NCBI GenBank assembly: GCA_013141125.1
Contig: JABFRO010000001.1
Location: 1,922,001-1,986,000 of the forward strand
Reading direction: 5' to 3'
Length of the DNA: 64,000 bases
From: Methylophilaceae bacterium
GTDB lineage: Bacteria > Pseudomonadota > Gammaproteobacteria > Burkholderiales > Methylophilaceae
Part shown: positions 1 to 9,444 of the stretch, piece after piece
How positions within the stretch are numbered: the stretch's first letter is position 1
Layout of the letters: every line of letters begins with the position of its first letter
Notes under the pieces: model-generated
Databases searched by the model: none
What the model saw: only the letters and a program-made list of their open reading frames with translations
Told to the model about the DNA's origin: nothing
Translations under genes and position numbers: made by a program

Positions 1-893
1 AACTGCGTAGGCTCAAATCCCCAGTTCTTTTTAAAGTCAAATTGCCCGGTGCCACGCTTGCTACGTCCATAATCAAATACACGATAACCACGCTCACAAG
101 CCCTACGCATAAGCTCCCAATACTTGAAGTCATTGGCGGCCAGATGACGCGCATCCTCTGCATCCCCCGCGTAATATGGCAACACTTCATCCCTGAAGTA
201 AAAGCTAAGCACACTGCTGACCACTTTGCCTTCATGAAGCACCGTCAACACTTCACAATCCTTGCCGAAGACTTCACGCAATAGCGCAAAATAACGTTTG
301 GGCAACGCAGGCGTACCATGGCGCTTTACGTTATCCGCGAACAGCGCAAAAAAACGATCCACGCCACGATCCAACTCGCTGACCAAGCCATTCTTGATAC
401 CTTTGCGCACCATGGTGCGCCGCCGTTGCGGGATAGCCAGCATGTTTTTCTCCATGTCCGGGTCTATCGCTTTGCGAAAAGTGAAATACAAATCTTGACT
501 AGGCCAATCAGCATGAGACGGCTTGAATTGGCGGTATTCCAGATGCCCAACATTCAACTCCCGTGCCAGTTTTTGTGCGTGTTGATCCAATGCGCTGCGC
601 GCCTCTTCATCATCCGCCACAATGCCGCCATAAACACAAAACGCATTGGAAATTAGCGAATGTCCAAACAAAAAACTTTTTATTTCAGTGAGTGGGAGTA
701 CACCAACAATCTCACCAGCACGCTGTGCTAATAAAAAATGCGTGCGATGACCGAAGGCTTTTTCAATAACGATTTTCCAGCCTGCACGATGAAAAAAAGT
801 AGCTTCCGCACAACGTTCAACAAAACTATCCCAGCGCTCAAAATCCGCATGAGCTAACTTATTAACAACAACTGAATGGGCATTTGCTTTCAC
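1..893 (-). CDS. FemAB-like protein of the XrtA/PEP-CTERM system (partial, runs off left edge)
   Basis: Reading the minus strand from a GTG at 893 gives 297 uninterrupted codons to the window edge, so the C-terminus is missing. The start overlaps the stop of the upstream deacetylase as GTGA, which supports translational coupling. The protein has the look of the FemAB/GNAT-like family found with exosortase A loci: a short N-terminal segment, an arginine-rich stretch (QRRRTMVRKG), and a late FDYGRSKRGTGQFDFKKNWG-type stretch typical of peptidyl- or acyl-transferase-like FemAB domains. Family members are about 340-350 residues, so some 50 residues probably lie outside the window. Its biochemical substrate is not known to me; the role in exopolysaccharide or cell-envelope modification is inferred from context. 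Confidence 0.85.
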   Translation of the reverse strand, partial: MKANAHSVVVNKLAHADFERWDSFVERCAEATFFHRAGWKIVIEKAFGHRTHFLLAQRAGEIVGVLPLTEIKSFLFGHSLISNAFCVYGGIVADDEEARSALDQHAQKLARELNVGHLEYRQFKPSHADWPSQDLYFTFRKAIDPDMEKNMLAIPQRRRTMVRKGIKNGLVSELDRGVDRFFALFADNVKRHGTPALPKRYFALLREVFGKDCEVLTVLHEGKVVSSVLSFYFRDEVLPYYAGDAEDARHLAANDFKYWELMRRACERGYRVFDYGRSKRGTGQFDFKKNWGFEPTQ

Positions 894-1768
894 AATTTGT
901 CACCCAAAAAAACATGATCCATACGCCCCCATTGAAAATCATCCAGTAATGAGCGTATACGCGATTCAGTACGGGACAGATTCACATAATGGCGAAAACG
1001 GGTTTTCAAGCTGATATTTTTCTGTCTGGGCTGTTTATCGTCAATCTCCCAGGGATGAAAGTAAAAAATACAGGCCTGCTGGTCGGTGTAATTGACACGC
1101 TTCATCAAACTGCGTGAAAGCTGATATGGCAGTAAACGAAAGAACCCCCCGCCACTTGCTGGATAATTACGCCCAAAAAATTCTGCTGTAGTGGGGGGCA
1201 GCTCAATCAAACCACCTTCTCCGCGTGGATGAAATTTGAAGCGCGGCGCATCCGGCATACCATAGTGATCGTGCTGAACGGGATAAATGCTGGAGCTGTA
1301 AAGATAACCAGCCTCCTGCAAACTATCCAGCGCCCATAGATTACGAGTTCCTATCGAAAAACTGGGCGCGCGATAACCTATAACAGTTTGACCACTCAAG
1401 TCTTCCAAAAGCTTTTTGCTACGAGTAATGTCATCCAGAAACTCGCTTTGACTTTGATCGGAGGCACGCAGATGCTGGTAACCATGACTCGCCAGCTCGT
1501 GACCATTATCGACTATATTGCGCACAATTTGCGGATAACGTTCGGCGATCCAACCCAAGGTAAAAAAGGTCGCTTTAACTTGTTTTTCATCGAGCAAAGC
1601 CAGAATACGTGCCATGTTTTGCTCTATTCGACATGGCAAATGCTCCCAGCTTTCGCGTGAAATATGCGGCGCAAAGGCCGAAACCTGAAAATAATCCTCC
1701 ACATCAATGGTCATTGCGTTGCGTATCGACACAGGCATAGTTTTCTTCGAATCAGTATGCGTTTGCAT
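890..1768 (-). CDS. XrtA/PEP-CTERM-associated polysaccharide deacetylase
   Basis: This 292-residue protein has a NodB-type deacetylase fold. Visible motifs are TIDVEDYF near residues 20-27 (catalytic and metal-binding Asp), HELASHGYQH near 90-99 (metal His pair), GYRAPSF near 133, and FYFHPWEID near the C-terminal third, which matches the DUF3473 tail of exosortase-linked deacetylases. It should remove acetyl groups from N-acetylated sugars of the nascent exopolysaccharide. The ATG at 1768 is preferred over the TTG one codon earlier. It follows the epimerase stop almost directly and its own stop overlaps the next gene, so the genes form one operon. There is no signal peptide, so cytoplasmic or membrane-surface action is likely. 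Confidence 0.9.
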   Translation of the reverse strand: MQTHTDSKKTMPVSIRNAMTIDVEDYFQVSAFAPHISRESWEHLPCRIEQNMARILALLDEKQVKATFFTLGWIAERYPQIVRNIVDNGHELASHGYQHLRASDQSQSEFLDDITRSKKLLEDLSGQTVIGYRAPSFSIGTRNLWALDSLQEAGYLYSSSIYPVQHDHYGMPDAPRFKFHPRGEGGLIELPPTTAEFFGRNYPASGGGFFRLLPYQLSRSLMKRVNYTDQQACIFYFHPWEIDDKQPRQKNISLKTRFRHYVNLSRTESRIRSLLDDFQWGRMDHVFLGDKL

Positions 1769-1771
1769 CAA

Positions 1772-2947
1772 TCAGACTACCTGACCGCTTTCCAGCCAAA
1801 CACTTATTGCTGCCGCTATGCGTGTTGAAGCTTGCCCATCCCAATATTCAGGTACTCTGCCCGCTTTTCCCTCTCCGCGCATGACTTCCTTAAAGGCCGC
1901 CAAAATTCTGGCTGGATCCTGACCGGCGACGGTGTTAGTGCCTTCATCCACGGTAATCGGCCTTTCCGTATTGTTTCTGAGCGTGATACACGGTACACCC
2001 AGCGCCGTGGTTTCTTCTTGAATGCCACCAGAATCAGTCAACACCAAACGCGCACCTTGCATGAGTCCAAGCATCTCAAGATAACCTTGTGGTGGCAAAA
2101 GTAGTAAGTTGGGAGTTTCCAGCATGGCTGATAAACCAAACTTTTCAATCATGGAACGTGTGCGAGGATGCAAAGTAAAAATAACCGGCAATTTTGCACT
2201 GATAATCAGAATGGTTTCCAACAACGTGCGCAACGTGTCAGCATCATCAACATTGGAAGGGCGATGCAAAGTGAGCACAGCATAACCTAGCTGGTTATTT
2301 AAAAAGGCTTCATTACCAGCATTTTTAAGAATTTGAGTCACGGGGATCGCATTGGGTAAATTGTGCCGCAACGTGTCTATCATGACATTGCCAACAAATT
2401 GAATACGGGTATCAGCGATACCTTCTCGTAATAAATTTTCGCGACCGCTACGCTCTGTAGTGAAAAGCAGGTCAGACATCTGATCCGTCAACACCCGATT
2501 GATCTCTTCCGGCATGGCACGGTCAAAGCTACGCAAGCCGGCTTCTACATGAATGACTGGAATACCTTTCTTTTTTGCCACCAGCGCGCAGGCTAACGTG
2601 GAATTGACATCGCCCACCACCAGCACTGCAGAAGGTAGCCTCTCATCCAGCACTGGCTCAAAGCGGCGCATCACTTCGGCAGTTTGAATGGCATGGCTCC
2701 CTGAACCCACTTCAAGATTAACATCAGGTTGTGGGATACCAAGCGCTTCAAAATATTGATGATTCATTGCGGCATCATAATGCTGGCCAGTATGTACCAG
2801 ATGCACGGTAAGCTTGGACCCAATCTTGCTCAGCGCTGCCATGATCGGAGCCATTTTCATGAAATTGGGGCGCGCACCGACCACGCAAACAATGCTATGT
2901 GGCAGATTAGCCGCTGAACTTTTTACAACAGAACCATGCGCAGTCAT
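1772..2947 (-). CDS. wecB: UDP-N-acetylglucosamine 2-epimerase (non-hydrolysing)
   Basis: A 391-residue enzyme that interconverts UDP-GlcNAc and UDP-ManNAc, supplying ManNAc-type sugars for polysaccharide synthesis. Family motifs are clear: GARPNFMKMAP at the N-terminus, HTGQHYD, HVEAGLRS followed by PEEINR, TLHRPSNVD, and DSGGIQEE near the C-terminus that binds the UDP group. Length matches the family. It has an N-terminal extension of about 17 residues before the first beta strand. The ATG at 2947 overlaps the TAA of the upstream ATPase gene by one base. In this locus it is expected to serve the XrtA exopolysaccharide rather than the enterobacterial common antigen pathway after which wecB was named. 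Confidence 0.92.
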   Translation of the reverse strand: MTAHGSVVKSSAANLPHSIVCVVGARPNFMKMAPIMAALSKIGSKLTVHLVHTGQHYDAAMNHQYFEALGIPQPDVNLEVGSGSHAIQTAEVMRRFEPVLDERLPSAVLVVGDVNSTLACALVAKKKGIPVIHVEAGLRSFDRAMPEEINRVLTDQMSDLLFTTERSGRENLLREGIADTRIQFVGNVMIDTLRHNLPNAIPVTQILKNAGNEAFLNNQLGYAVLTLHRPSNVDDADTLRTLLETILIISAKLPVIFTLHPRTRSMIEKFGLSAMLETPNLLLLPPQGYLEMLGLMQGARLVLTDSGGIQEETTALGVPCITLRNNTERPITVDEGTNTVAGQDPARILAAFKEVMRGEGKAGRVPEYWDGQASTRIAAAISVWLESGQVV

Positions 2948-3948
2948 TAGTGCTTTTCTTCCAGATGATTTTTGACACTGGCCAACGAGAGCACTTGCTT
3001 GAGCAGATCCAATACTGAAATCACCGAACGCTCCATTTTCGCCATTCTCTCATCCATATTTTCCAGATTGGCTTGAGCATCTTCACCTCGTCCAAGCACC
3101 AACTTATTCTGAGTATCGACTTCCGATTCAGGCAGAGCAAATTCCTGTCGAATATCGTTAATTACCACATTGACTTCAGAGCCTCCAAAATGTTGGATTT
3201 CCTCTAAGTAACCCATCAAAAACAAACGATCACACAAGGTATTTATTTTTCGTGGGATACCGCCAGTAAACTCATAAATAGCAGAATAAGCATCCTCGTC
3301 CAGCGACGGATTACCTCGCCAGCCTACTGTTTGTAATCGGTGCTCAATGTAATCACGAGTTTCTGTCGCATCTATAGGCCCCAAGTGGTAAGTGGCGATT
3401 ACGCGTTGCCGCAATTGCAGCATTTCACTACTCATCAAGGTTTTTCTAAACTCAGGCTGACCCAGCAAAAAGGTTTGTAAAAGCGACTTCTCAGAAGTTT
3501 GAAAATTTGAAAGCATACGCAACTCTTCCACCGTTTTAGCTGAAAGATTTTGCGCTTCATCCACAATTAACAGCACACGCTTGCCTTGCTCATCACATGC
3601 CCGTAGAAACTGTTCAAAACGGGTCAATAAAGTAGCTTTAGGTGCATCATCAAAAGGCAAACCAAAGGCAGACAATACCATTCTCAACGCGTCATCAGAA
3701 TCAAGATGGGTATTGACGATCTGCGCAGCCACAATTTTTTCCGATTCAAGCTGGCGAAACAGACTGCGTACCAAGGTGGTTTTACCTGCGCCAACATCAC
3801 CGGTTATGACAATAAAACCTTCCCCTTGCTCGAGTCCATATTCCAAGTAGGCCATGGCCCGTCTATGGCCTTTACTGCCAAAAAAGAAATCAGGGTCGGG
3901 TTTGAGTTGAAACGGCTTGGCGCTAAGGCCATAAAATGATGCGTACAC
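2947..3948 (-). CDS. XrtA-associated AAA ATPase (ExeA-like)
   Basis: A 333-residue ATPase of the family found in exosortase A loci, related to ExeA/GspA of type II secretion. The Walker A sequence GDVGAGKTT lies at residues 50-58 and Walker B with VLLIVDEAQN at about 125-133; a GGIPRKINTLCDR stretch near 240 is the sensor-2-like region of this family. The last 45 residues are charged and heptad-like, suggesting a coiled coil. The start is a GTG at 3948; no better in-frame start fits the conserved YGLSAKPF opening. The precise job in polysaccharide export or protein sorting is not established. Confidence 0.88.
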   Translation of the reverse strand: MYASFYGLSAKPFQLKPDPDFFFGSKGHRRAMAYLEYGLEQGEGFIVITGDVGAGKTTLVRSLFRQLESEKIVAAQIVNTHLDSDDALRMVLSAFGLPFDDAPKATLLTRFEQFLRACDEQGKRVLLIVDEAQNLSAKTVEELRMLSNFQTSEKSLLQTFLLGQPEFRKTLMSSEMLQLRQRVIATYHLGPIDATETRDYIEHRLQTVGWRGNPSLDEDAYSAIYEFTGGIPRKINTLCDRLFLMGYLEEIQHFGGSEVNVVINDIRQEFALPESEVDTQNKLVLGRGEDAQANLENMDERMAKMERSVISVLDLLKQVLSLASVKNHLEEKH

Positions 3949-3960
3949 AGTCTGCCTTTA

Positions 3961-5706
3961 CTAGAACGTCATATTCAATGATGCTGCAACAGCGTTTTCA
4001 CCATAGCCATTACCATTCTGACTACTGCCAAATTGACTAGCACTATTACTTTGTTCGTTATGCCGCACTTCCAGCATACCGTTGATTTTGGGTCTAAATT
4101 GCTTGTTGATACTCATTCTGAAATTTGTGCTATTAGTCTTATTGTTACTTGGATGAGAGCTTGACTGAGTATAACCGGCGCTTACGTTCGCATTGGTTCG
4201 CGGCGAAATTCTATAACTCCAAGTGGCGTTAACTCCAACCTGATCAGTATTATCATTCAGCGAAAGATTGCTGGAGCCTATCAACTGACTATCCATAGTT
4301 TGCCCAGACTGGGCATCACGTCTCGTATCAAACACACTGAATACTAAGGTATTTCTGGCACCTAAAACCGACATGGAAGCCTGTAAACGTTTTTGTAAAA
4401 AATAACGGTTGGTTAAAAAGTTTAATGAATCAGCTAACGAACTAGGCAATCCATTATTATTAATGAAAGCCTCTACAAATTGCTGGCGCAGTACAGGATC
4501 AGTAATAGAGGACGACCACAGCTGATCCAGAAAAGCTGCTGTATCTATTGTTACCGGAATGAGAAACTGGGATCGACTACTGGTTACATCTTCGCTATAG
4601 GCCAGACTCCATGCAGTTCTGCGACTGTGATGACTAGCGGTAAGCGAATAAGTATCGCCAAAAAACCTTTGCCCTATATTGGCGGCAATGCTGGTTCTTT
4701 GTGTAGGGTTCCAGGCAAAACCTGCTGTCCAGAAATCACCACCCGCATTTTGCCCACCGGATCCTCCGCCGCCCCCTTGCCCACCTGATGCAAGAAAGAA
4801 ATTATTCTCATGCCCCTTCTTCGCATTCAGACTGAATTCTGGTGTAACGATATAAGTCAGACCAGCCGACCAAAAAGCGCCCGCCTGATTTTTCCCACTC
4901 GTTGAAACTGTATTATCTGATGCCAGGAAATTATTATTTTCATAACCACCAGTAACCGTTAATCTCACTTCAGGGATGACGGCATAACTAACATTGCCAG
5001 ATAACCTATTGCTGTCCACAGGCTTTCTTTGACTGTAATCAATGGTTTGATGGTTTACATTAAACCCCCAGCCAAAATTTTTGAAGCTGGAACCACTCGT
5101 CAGGCTAATGTCTACACTGTCCTGCTGGCTATCCGAAAATCCACCGAAACCTGAGCTAACCGAGTTATGCGTATATCGCGCTTCAGTCGACGCGAAACTT
5201 CCAAATTTATGGCGGATATAAGGGCTAATACTGTAGGTTTTTACATCCGTACGATTGCTGTTAATGTTAATGTTATCCGTAGATTGCGCTCCAAACGTGG
5301 AGATATTTTGCTGACTGATGGACGCTCGACCATCAACAAAAAAGAGATCGTCCAACAATTCCGCATTGGCATTAGCATTCAACTGATTCACAATTCTGTT
5401 GCGGCTACCATTATTCGCATAAAAAATATTTTGCATGGTATAGCTACCATTGAGCTTTAAATGAGAGCCTGTTCCGGTCACCGATACGCCAGGATTGATT
5501 TCCGTAATAAAATCGCTGCCTTGTACACCAGATGCACCACCCCCGGAAGATAGCCCCACGTTATCAGAATAGGTTTCCTTCAAGTTCAACCTGGGGGTAA
5601 TTTTCCAATCAGCGGCACTGGAGATCAAAGGCTGCACACCTGCTAAAAGTGCAGAAATAACAGCAATGGTTAACAAACTGTTGTGATGATAATTATACTC
5701 AGGCAT
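3961..5706 (-). CDS. PEP-CTERM/XrtA-system outer membrane beta-barrel protein (TIGR03016 type)
   Basis: The protein is about 581 residues if started at the ATG at 5706, which gives a standard signal peptide (hydrophobic core followed by SSA-ADW). Longer in-frame starts (GTG 5739, ATG 5730) would overlap the upstream kinase gene and add residues before the signal peptide. The mature part is rich in alternating polar/hydrophobic strands and aromatic residues and ends in AASLNMTF, a C-terminal Phe as in outer-membrane barrels. Its place after the kinase matches the outer-membrane protein of exosortase A exopolysaccharide loci, so it probably forms the export pore or a secretin-like partner. Two adjacent segments near residues 250-350 resemble each other and the second carries a glycine-rich loop. 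Confidence 0.85.
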   Translation of the reverse strand: MPEYNYHHNSLLTIAVISALLAGVQPLISSAADWKITPRLNLKETYSDNVGLSSGGGASGVQGSDFITEINPGVSVTGTGSHLKLNGSYTMQNIFYANNGSRNRIVNQLNANANAELLDDLFFVDGRASISQQNISTFGAQSTDNININSNRTDVKTYSISPYIRHKFGSFASTEARYTHNSVSSGFGGFSDSQQDSVDISLTSGSSFKNFGWGFNVNHQTIDYSQRKPVDSNRLSGNVSYAVIPEVRLTVTGGYENNNFLASDNTVSTSGKNQAGAFWSAGLTYIVTPEFSLNAKKGHENNFFLASGGQGGGGGSGGQNAGGDFWTAGFAWNPTQRTSIAANIGQRFFGDTYSLTASHHSRRTAWSLAYSEDVTSSRSQFLIPVTIDTAAFLDQLWSSSITDPVLRQQFVEAFINNNGLPSSLADSLNFLTNRYFLQKRLQASMSVLGARNTLVFSVFDTRRDAQSGQTMDSQLIGSSNLSLNDNTDQVGVNATWSYRISPRTNANVSAGYTQSSSHPSNNKTNSTNFRMSINKQFRPKINGMLEVRHNEQSNSASQFGSSQNGNGYGENAVAASLNMTF

Positions 5707-5710
5707 ATTC

Positions 5711-6601
5711 TTAGCTATAGTAATAACCATAGTAATCACCGCCAGGGTATGTTCTAGCTTTATTGAAGATCAAATTGACGTTATCGCACGCTTCAATCTG
5801 CCGCAGCGCCTCTAACACGGTTTTTTGGGTTGTAGTTTCAGCCTCAACCACCAATACAATTTGTCCCATCTGACTAGCCAACACGCGTGACTCGCTGGTA
5901 AGCAATAAGGGCGGTGAATCAAAAATAATAATGCGGTCTTTGTACCTTTGTGCAACTTCTTTCAATAAGGCGCTCATGCCCTGGCTCGCCAACAGCTCGG
6001 TTGAATGCTGACTTTTTCTGCCGGCTGTAAGTAACGTTAGTTTCTCAATATTCGTTCTATGGATAACATCCGCCAAATCCAACGTATTATCCAGCAATAC
6101 ATCCATCAGCCCCGCGTCATTAGAAACACCGAGGTATTTGGGCAACGAAGGGCGAGCCACGTCTGCATCAACCAGTAATACCGTATGGTCCATTTCCATA
6201 GCGATACTGATGGCAAGATTGATAGATGTAAATGATTTTCCTTCACCGGCAAGGGCGCTGGTCACCATAATCAAGTTCCCACTATTAGCTTGTCCAATGC
6301 CAAGCTTAAAGGCGTTGGTTATCAGCGGCCGCTTAATGATGCGAAACTCTTCCACAATTTGCGTTTTTTCCTCATTAGGCGTGATGCCGCCCATCTGACG
6401 TAACTTGGCAAGATTGATCTCGACATGACTTAATGCCGAGACGGCTTTTTGTGCCCCGAGCTCTCCATGCGCAGTTATCGACTCGCCAAGTACCACGCCA
6501 ACATCAGTGACTGGCATCTTTGATTCGCCTTCAGACACCTTGATTACGCGAGATTTTTCATCCTTACCCAGCTTGCCTGCGGCTTTTTCAATAATGCTCA
6601 T
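5711..6601 (-). CDS. epsG: XrtA-associated tyrosine autokinase (EpsG-like BY-kinase)
   Basis: A 296-residue bacterial tyrosine kinase that partners the chain-length protein encoded just upstream. The Walker A stretch TSALAGEGKS is at about residues 114-123, Walker A' with LLVDADVARPS at about 141-151, and IIFDSPPLL gives Walker B. The C-terminus is a tyrosine cluster (GGDYYGYYYS), the autophosphorylation tail expected for this family. The ATG at 6601 is chosen because GGAG stands about 7 bases before it; the longer frame would start at a TTG at 6622. Phosphorylation cycles with the EpsF-like protein are known in this family to set polymer length. Confidence 0.92.
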   Translation of the reverse strand: MSIIEKAAGKLGKDEKSRVIKVSEGESKMPVTDVGVVLGESITAHGELGAQKAVSALSHVEINLAKLRQMGGITPNEEKTQIVEEFRIIKRPLITNAFKLGIGQANSGNLIMVTSALAGEGKSFTSINLAISIAMEMDHTVLLVDADVARPSLPKYLGVSNDAGLMDVLLDNTLDLADVIHRTNIEKLTLLTAGRKSQHSTELLASQGMSALLKEVAQRYKDRIIIFDSPPLLLTSESRVLASQMGQIVLVVEAETTTQKTVLEALRQIEACDNVNLIFNKARTYPGGDYYGYYYS

Positions 6602-6709
6602 GCTATCTCCAAAGGCCTGCAATACGAAAACTACTAGGTTGCCTATAAATTTGTGGCCTATTCATAAAATTCCCATTTAGAATCAATGCTACGCAAGTAG
6701 AAAATGGCA

Positions 6710-8239
6710 TCATAGTGACAACATACCTCGCGTCATTTTCAACATCAAAACGGCATATATTGCTAGTAATATTAATAAGGAAAAGAAAAAGGCCAGCAAC
6801 CTGCCTTTACGTTTCACGATTTCACCATCTGTCCAAATCATGCTTACCGTGCCGAGGATAGGGCGCTCGGTAATTTCTCTTAAGTTGAAAGAGCTATGAA
6901 AAGTCGGATTAATCTGACTCATTATGAACGCCACGCCAACACCACTTACTAATGCAACCAGCAACGCCAGCGAAAACAGTCGCGCACGGTTAGGTCCTGA
7001 AGGCGTATGCGGCACGGTGGGTGGATCAATGATTTTGAATGTCATGAGTTCGGTTGTCGCACTCACATCGCCAGACATCCTTGCCGATTCGCGACTTTCG
7101 AGTAGCTTTTGATAATTACTCATATTCAACTGATAATCACGATTCAATTGCGACAAATCGGCTTCCACTTCGGGCACGGAATTACTCATTGATCTCATAT
7201 AGTCGTAGCGAGCCGTATATTCCTCCACCCTAGCCTTCATGGAAGCGACTCTAGCCTCCGCCTCCGCCAACGCCACATTTAATTGTTGTAGCATGGGGCT
7301 GTAATTCTTGCCACGATCAGCACTTGGTTTTACCAGCTTGGCTTCTTCTTTTTTACGGTCTTCCAGCTGCTTAATCAAACGCTTCATAGCAATAATATCT
7401 GGGTGGCGCTCAGTGTATTTCAAGCGCAGACTATCGAGCTCTGCGTTCAAGGATTGAACACGCGGATCTATTTCAGGACTAGGCGCAGCTACAGGTTCTT
7501 CTGTGGCATTCGATTCAGGTTCATCGCCAATTTGGTTTTTTAAAGCATCGCGTGACTGTTGAGCCTCCTTTAGTTCCAACTTGGCCTGATTGAGACTATC
7601 CGCAGCGACACCCATTTGCGACACATAATCCCCGCCGCGCATGACACTCATGTTCTTCTGTTTAAATTGCTTCAGAGCCGTTTCTGCTGCCACCAGCTTG
7701 GCTTCATAAGATTTTATTTGGTCATCTATAAACCGAATAGCTGAGCTTGCATCCTGCTTCTTATCGCCCAGACTCCCTTCGACAAAAATGGTCAGCAGTG
7801 ATTGCACTACACCTTTTGCAATAGCAGGATCCGCATTAACGTAAGAAATGGTAAAAAGATTGTCCTGTCCGGCCGATCCAAACCTAATATCCCCCATCAG
7901 CTCGGTAACAAGCTTCTCTTTATCTGCAGTTGTTTTGGCTTTGATGTCAAGATCTACCATACGCATAACTCGCTCGACATTAGGTCGGCTAATCAAGGTG
8001 CGACTCATTATTCTGACTTGTTGCTCCACATTGGGTGGAAGCGCCATGCCAGCCAGCAACGGCTTGAGAACGCTTTGCGTATCCACATAGATTCTTGCAG
8101 ATGATTCATAATTATCAGGTAGCTTATAAACGATGAACCATCCTGCTATTGCCACCACCCAGACCACAACTACTGAATACCAGCGATATTTCCATATCCC
8201 TTTGATATAAGTTAACAGCTGGGTTAATACTTCATCCAT
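6710..8239 (-). CDS. epsF: XrtA-system chain-length determinant (EpsF-like, Wzz domain)
   Basis: A 509-residue polysaccharide co-polymerase. It has a transmembrane helix at about residues 20-38, a Wzz domain including SARIYVDTQSVL, a long charged coiled-coil region at about 165-390 in the periplasm, a second helix at about 424-445 preceded by the PPTVPHTPSGPNR proline motif, and a third at about 483-503. It regulates polymer length and docks the cytoplasmic tyrosine kinase encoded next. The start is an ATG with AGGAAG upstream. A gap of 108 bases separates it from the kinase and 100 bases from the export lipoprotein. Confidence 0.9.
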   Translation of the reverse strand: MDEVLTQLLTYIKGIWKYRWYSVVVVWVVAIAGWFIVYKLPDNYESSARIYVDTQSVLKPLLAGMALPPNVEQQVRIMSRTLISRPNVERVMRMVDLDIKAKTTADKEKLVTELMGDIRFGSAGQDNLFTISYVNADPAIAKGVVQSLLTIFVEGSLGDKKQDASSAIRFIDDQIKSYEAKLVAAETALKQFKQKNMSVMRGGDYVSQMGVAADSLNQAKLELKEAQQSRDALKNQIGDEPESNATEEPVAAPSPEIDPRVQSLNAELDSLRLKYTERHPDIIAMKRLIKQLEDRKKEEAKLVKPSADRGKNYSPMLQQLNVALAEAEARVASMKARVEEYTARYDYMRSMSNSVPEVEADLSQLNRDYQLNMSNYQKLLESRESARMSGDVSATTELMTFKIIDPPTVPHTPSGPNRARLFSLALLVALVSGVGVAFIMSQINPTFHSSFNLREITERPILGTVSMIWTDGEIVKRKGRLLAFFFSLLILLAIYAVLMLKMTRGMLSL

Positions 8240-8339
8240 ATCGTCAATCTTCCTTTGCGGGACTATCTACAAGTTGCAACAATTGCTTTGCGCAATATCA
8301 AACATAAACACAGAGCAGATTTAACTAAGGCAAGCAAAT

Positions 8340-8972
8340 CTAGAAAAAACTTTCGGGGATGATAAGCACATCACCTGGGCGCATAGCCGCGTTAGCGGAT
8401 ACATCACCTTTTTTGATTAGATCCTTTAGTCGAACGCCAAACTGCTGCGGCTTGCCGTCAACAACACGCAGCACACTCGCACTATTGCCCGCAGCAAAAT
8501 CCGTAATGCCACCGACGATAATCATGACATCTAAAATTGTCATATTTTCACGATATGGCAGAGCCTGCGGCCTAGCCGCTTGGCCTATCACACGAATTTG
8601 CTCGCTGTAAGGCCCGATAAAGCCCGTTACAGTCACGGTAACAATTGGCTCCTGGACATATTTAGCCAGCACTTTTTCCATCTCTCGTGCCAGCTGTGTA
8701 GAGGTTTTTCCGCTCGCAGGCATATCTTCCACCAAGGGAGCCGTAATTTTTCCATCAGGGCGCACCGGCACTGACGAAGATATTTCGGGATTTCGCCACA
8801 CGGTAATCTGCACGTTATCACCCGGGCCAATAATATAGTCATGCGGAGGAACCTGCCCCACCCCATCCGAGAGCAAAGGATACTCAGCGCAGCCACCCAG
8901 CGTAAAAATAGAAAATACAAAAGCAAGGCTTGTATGCCATCTTGATGCTTTGCTGTTTTGCTGTAAGTTCAC
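8340..8972 (-). CDS. epsE: XrtA-system polysaccharide export lipoprotein (EpsE/Wza-like)
   Basis: About 210 residues from a GTG at 8972, chosen because GAGGGG lies 6 bases before it; an in-frame GTG at 9026 would only lengthen the signal region. The signal peptide ends in the lipobox LGGC with Cys28. The mature part holds the poly_export domain (DYIIGPGDNVQITVWRN) and a SLBB-like domain (IRVIGQAARPQALPYRENMT) followed by LRPGDVLIIPES-type closing motifs (here MRPGDVLIIPES). It forms the periplasmic/outer-membrane export channel component. This is the first gene of the minus-strand exopolysaccharide unit, so its promoter should lie between about 8980 and 9300. Confidence 0.9.
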   Translation of the reverse strand: MNLQQNSKASRWHTSLAFVFSIFTLGGCAEYPLLSDGVGQVPPHDYIIGPGDNVQITVWRNPEISSSVPVRPDGKITAPLVEDMPASGKTSTQLAREMEKVLAKYVQEPIVTVTVTGFIGPYSEQIRVIGQAARPQALPYRENMTILDVMIIVGGITDFAAGNSASVLRVVDGKPQQFGVRLKDLIKKGDVSANAAMRPGDVLIIPESFF

Positions 8973-9117
8973 TTGAATCCCCTCTTGCAATGTTAAGTTG
9001 TACGATATTGAGTTAATTTTACACACTATATGAGAATAATTGATACGTTGGGCAATATTAACCCTTAAATTTTACAGTTTAACGTCCATCCATACTTCGT
9101 ATTGAATCATGCATGCT
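8973..9117. other. Upstream region of the epsE-like gene
   Basis: Noncoding, AT-rich. It must contain the leader and probably a promoter for the minus-strand exopolysaccharide unit. I looked for a -24/-12 element on the minus strand; the nearest match around 9050-9065 has GG and GC nine rather than ten bases apart and lacks the TGGC context, so I do not call it. Confidence 0.4.
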
Positions 9118-9270
9118 CTATCTACGGCCTCTGTAAAACCTACGTTCACTGGCCATTTCGACACCGCTGCTATATAACTTTAGGCTATATTTTGTCGTCA
9201 AAAATAAAGTGGCACCAAAGACGACTGCAATAATGGCGAGAATTAAGTAGCAAATTTCAGCAGGCTGCAT
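9118..9270 (-). CDS. Possible 50-residue single-span membrane protein
   Basis: A small open frame from ATG 9270 to TAG at 9118 encodes 50 residues: a short N-terminus (MQPAEI), a hydrophobic segment at about residues 7-25 (CYLILAIIAVVFGATLFL), and a strongly basic tail ending RRFYRGRR. That layout is what one expects of a real single-span inner-membrane peptide. It lies upstream of, and in the same direction as, the export lipoprotein gene. No good Shine-Dalgarno site precedes the ATG, and I recognise no family, so it may be chance. Confidence 0.35.
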   Translation of the reverse strand: MQPAEICYLILAIIAVVFGATLFLTTKYSLKLYSSGVEMASERRFYRGRR

Positions 9271-9444
9271 TCAACGACTTAATAGCACGCACCAATCTTT
9301 AGAATAAATACCTTGTTGCCACGCCACGAAATCTGCATGTATTCTCCAAGCCTTAAAGTCGAAATACGAATTAAAGACTTCGCACTCGATGCGCGTGGAA
9401 TTACTTCGGATTTCCCCATTAACACAAAAATTAAAAGGTTTAAA

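Noticed and set aside
9040..9075. Possible -24/-12 element before epsE
   Set aside because: Spacing is nine rather than ten bases between GG and GC and TGGC is missing.
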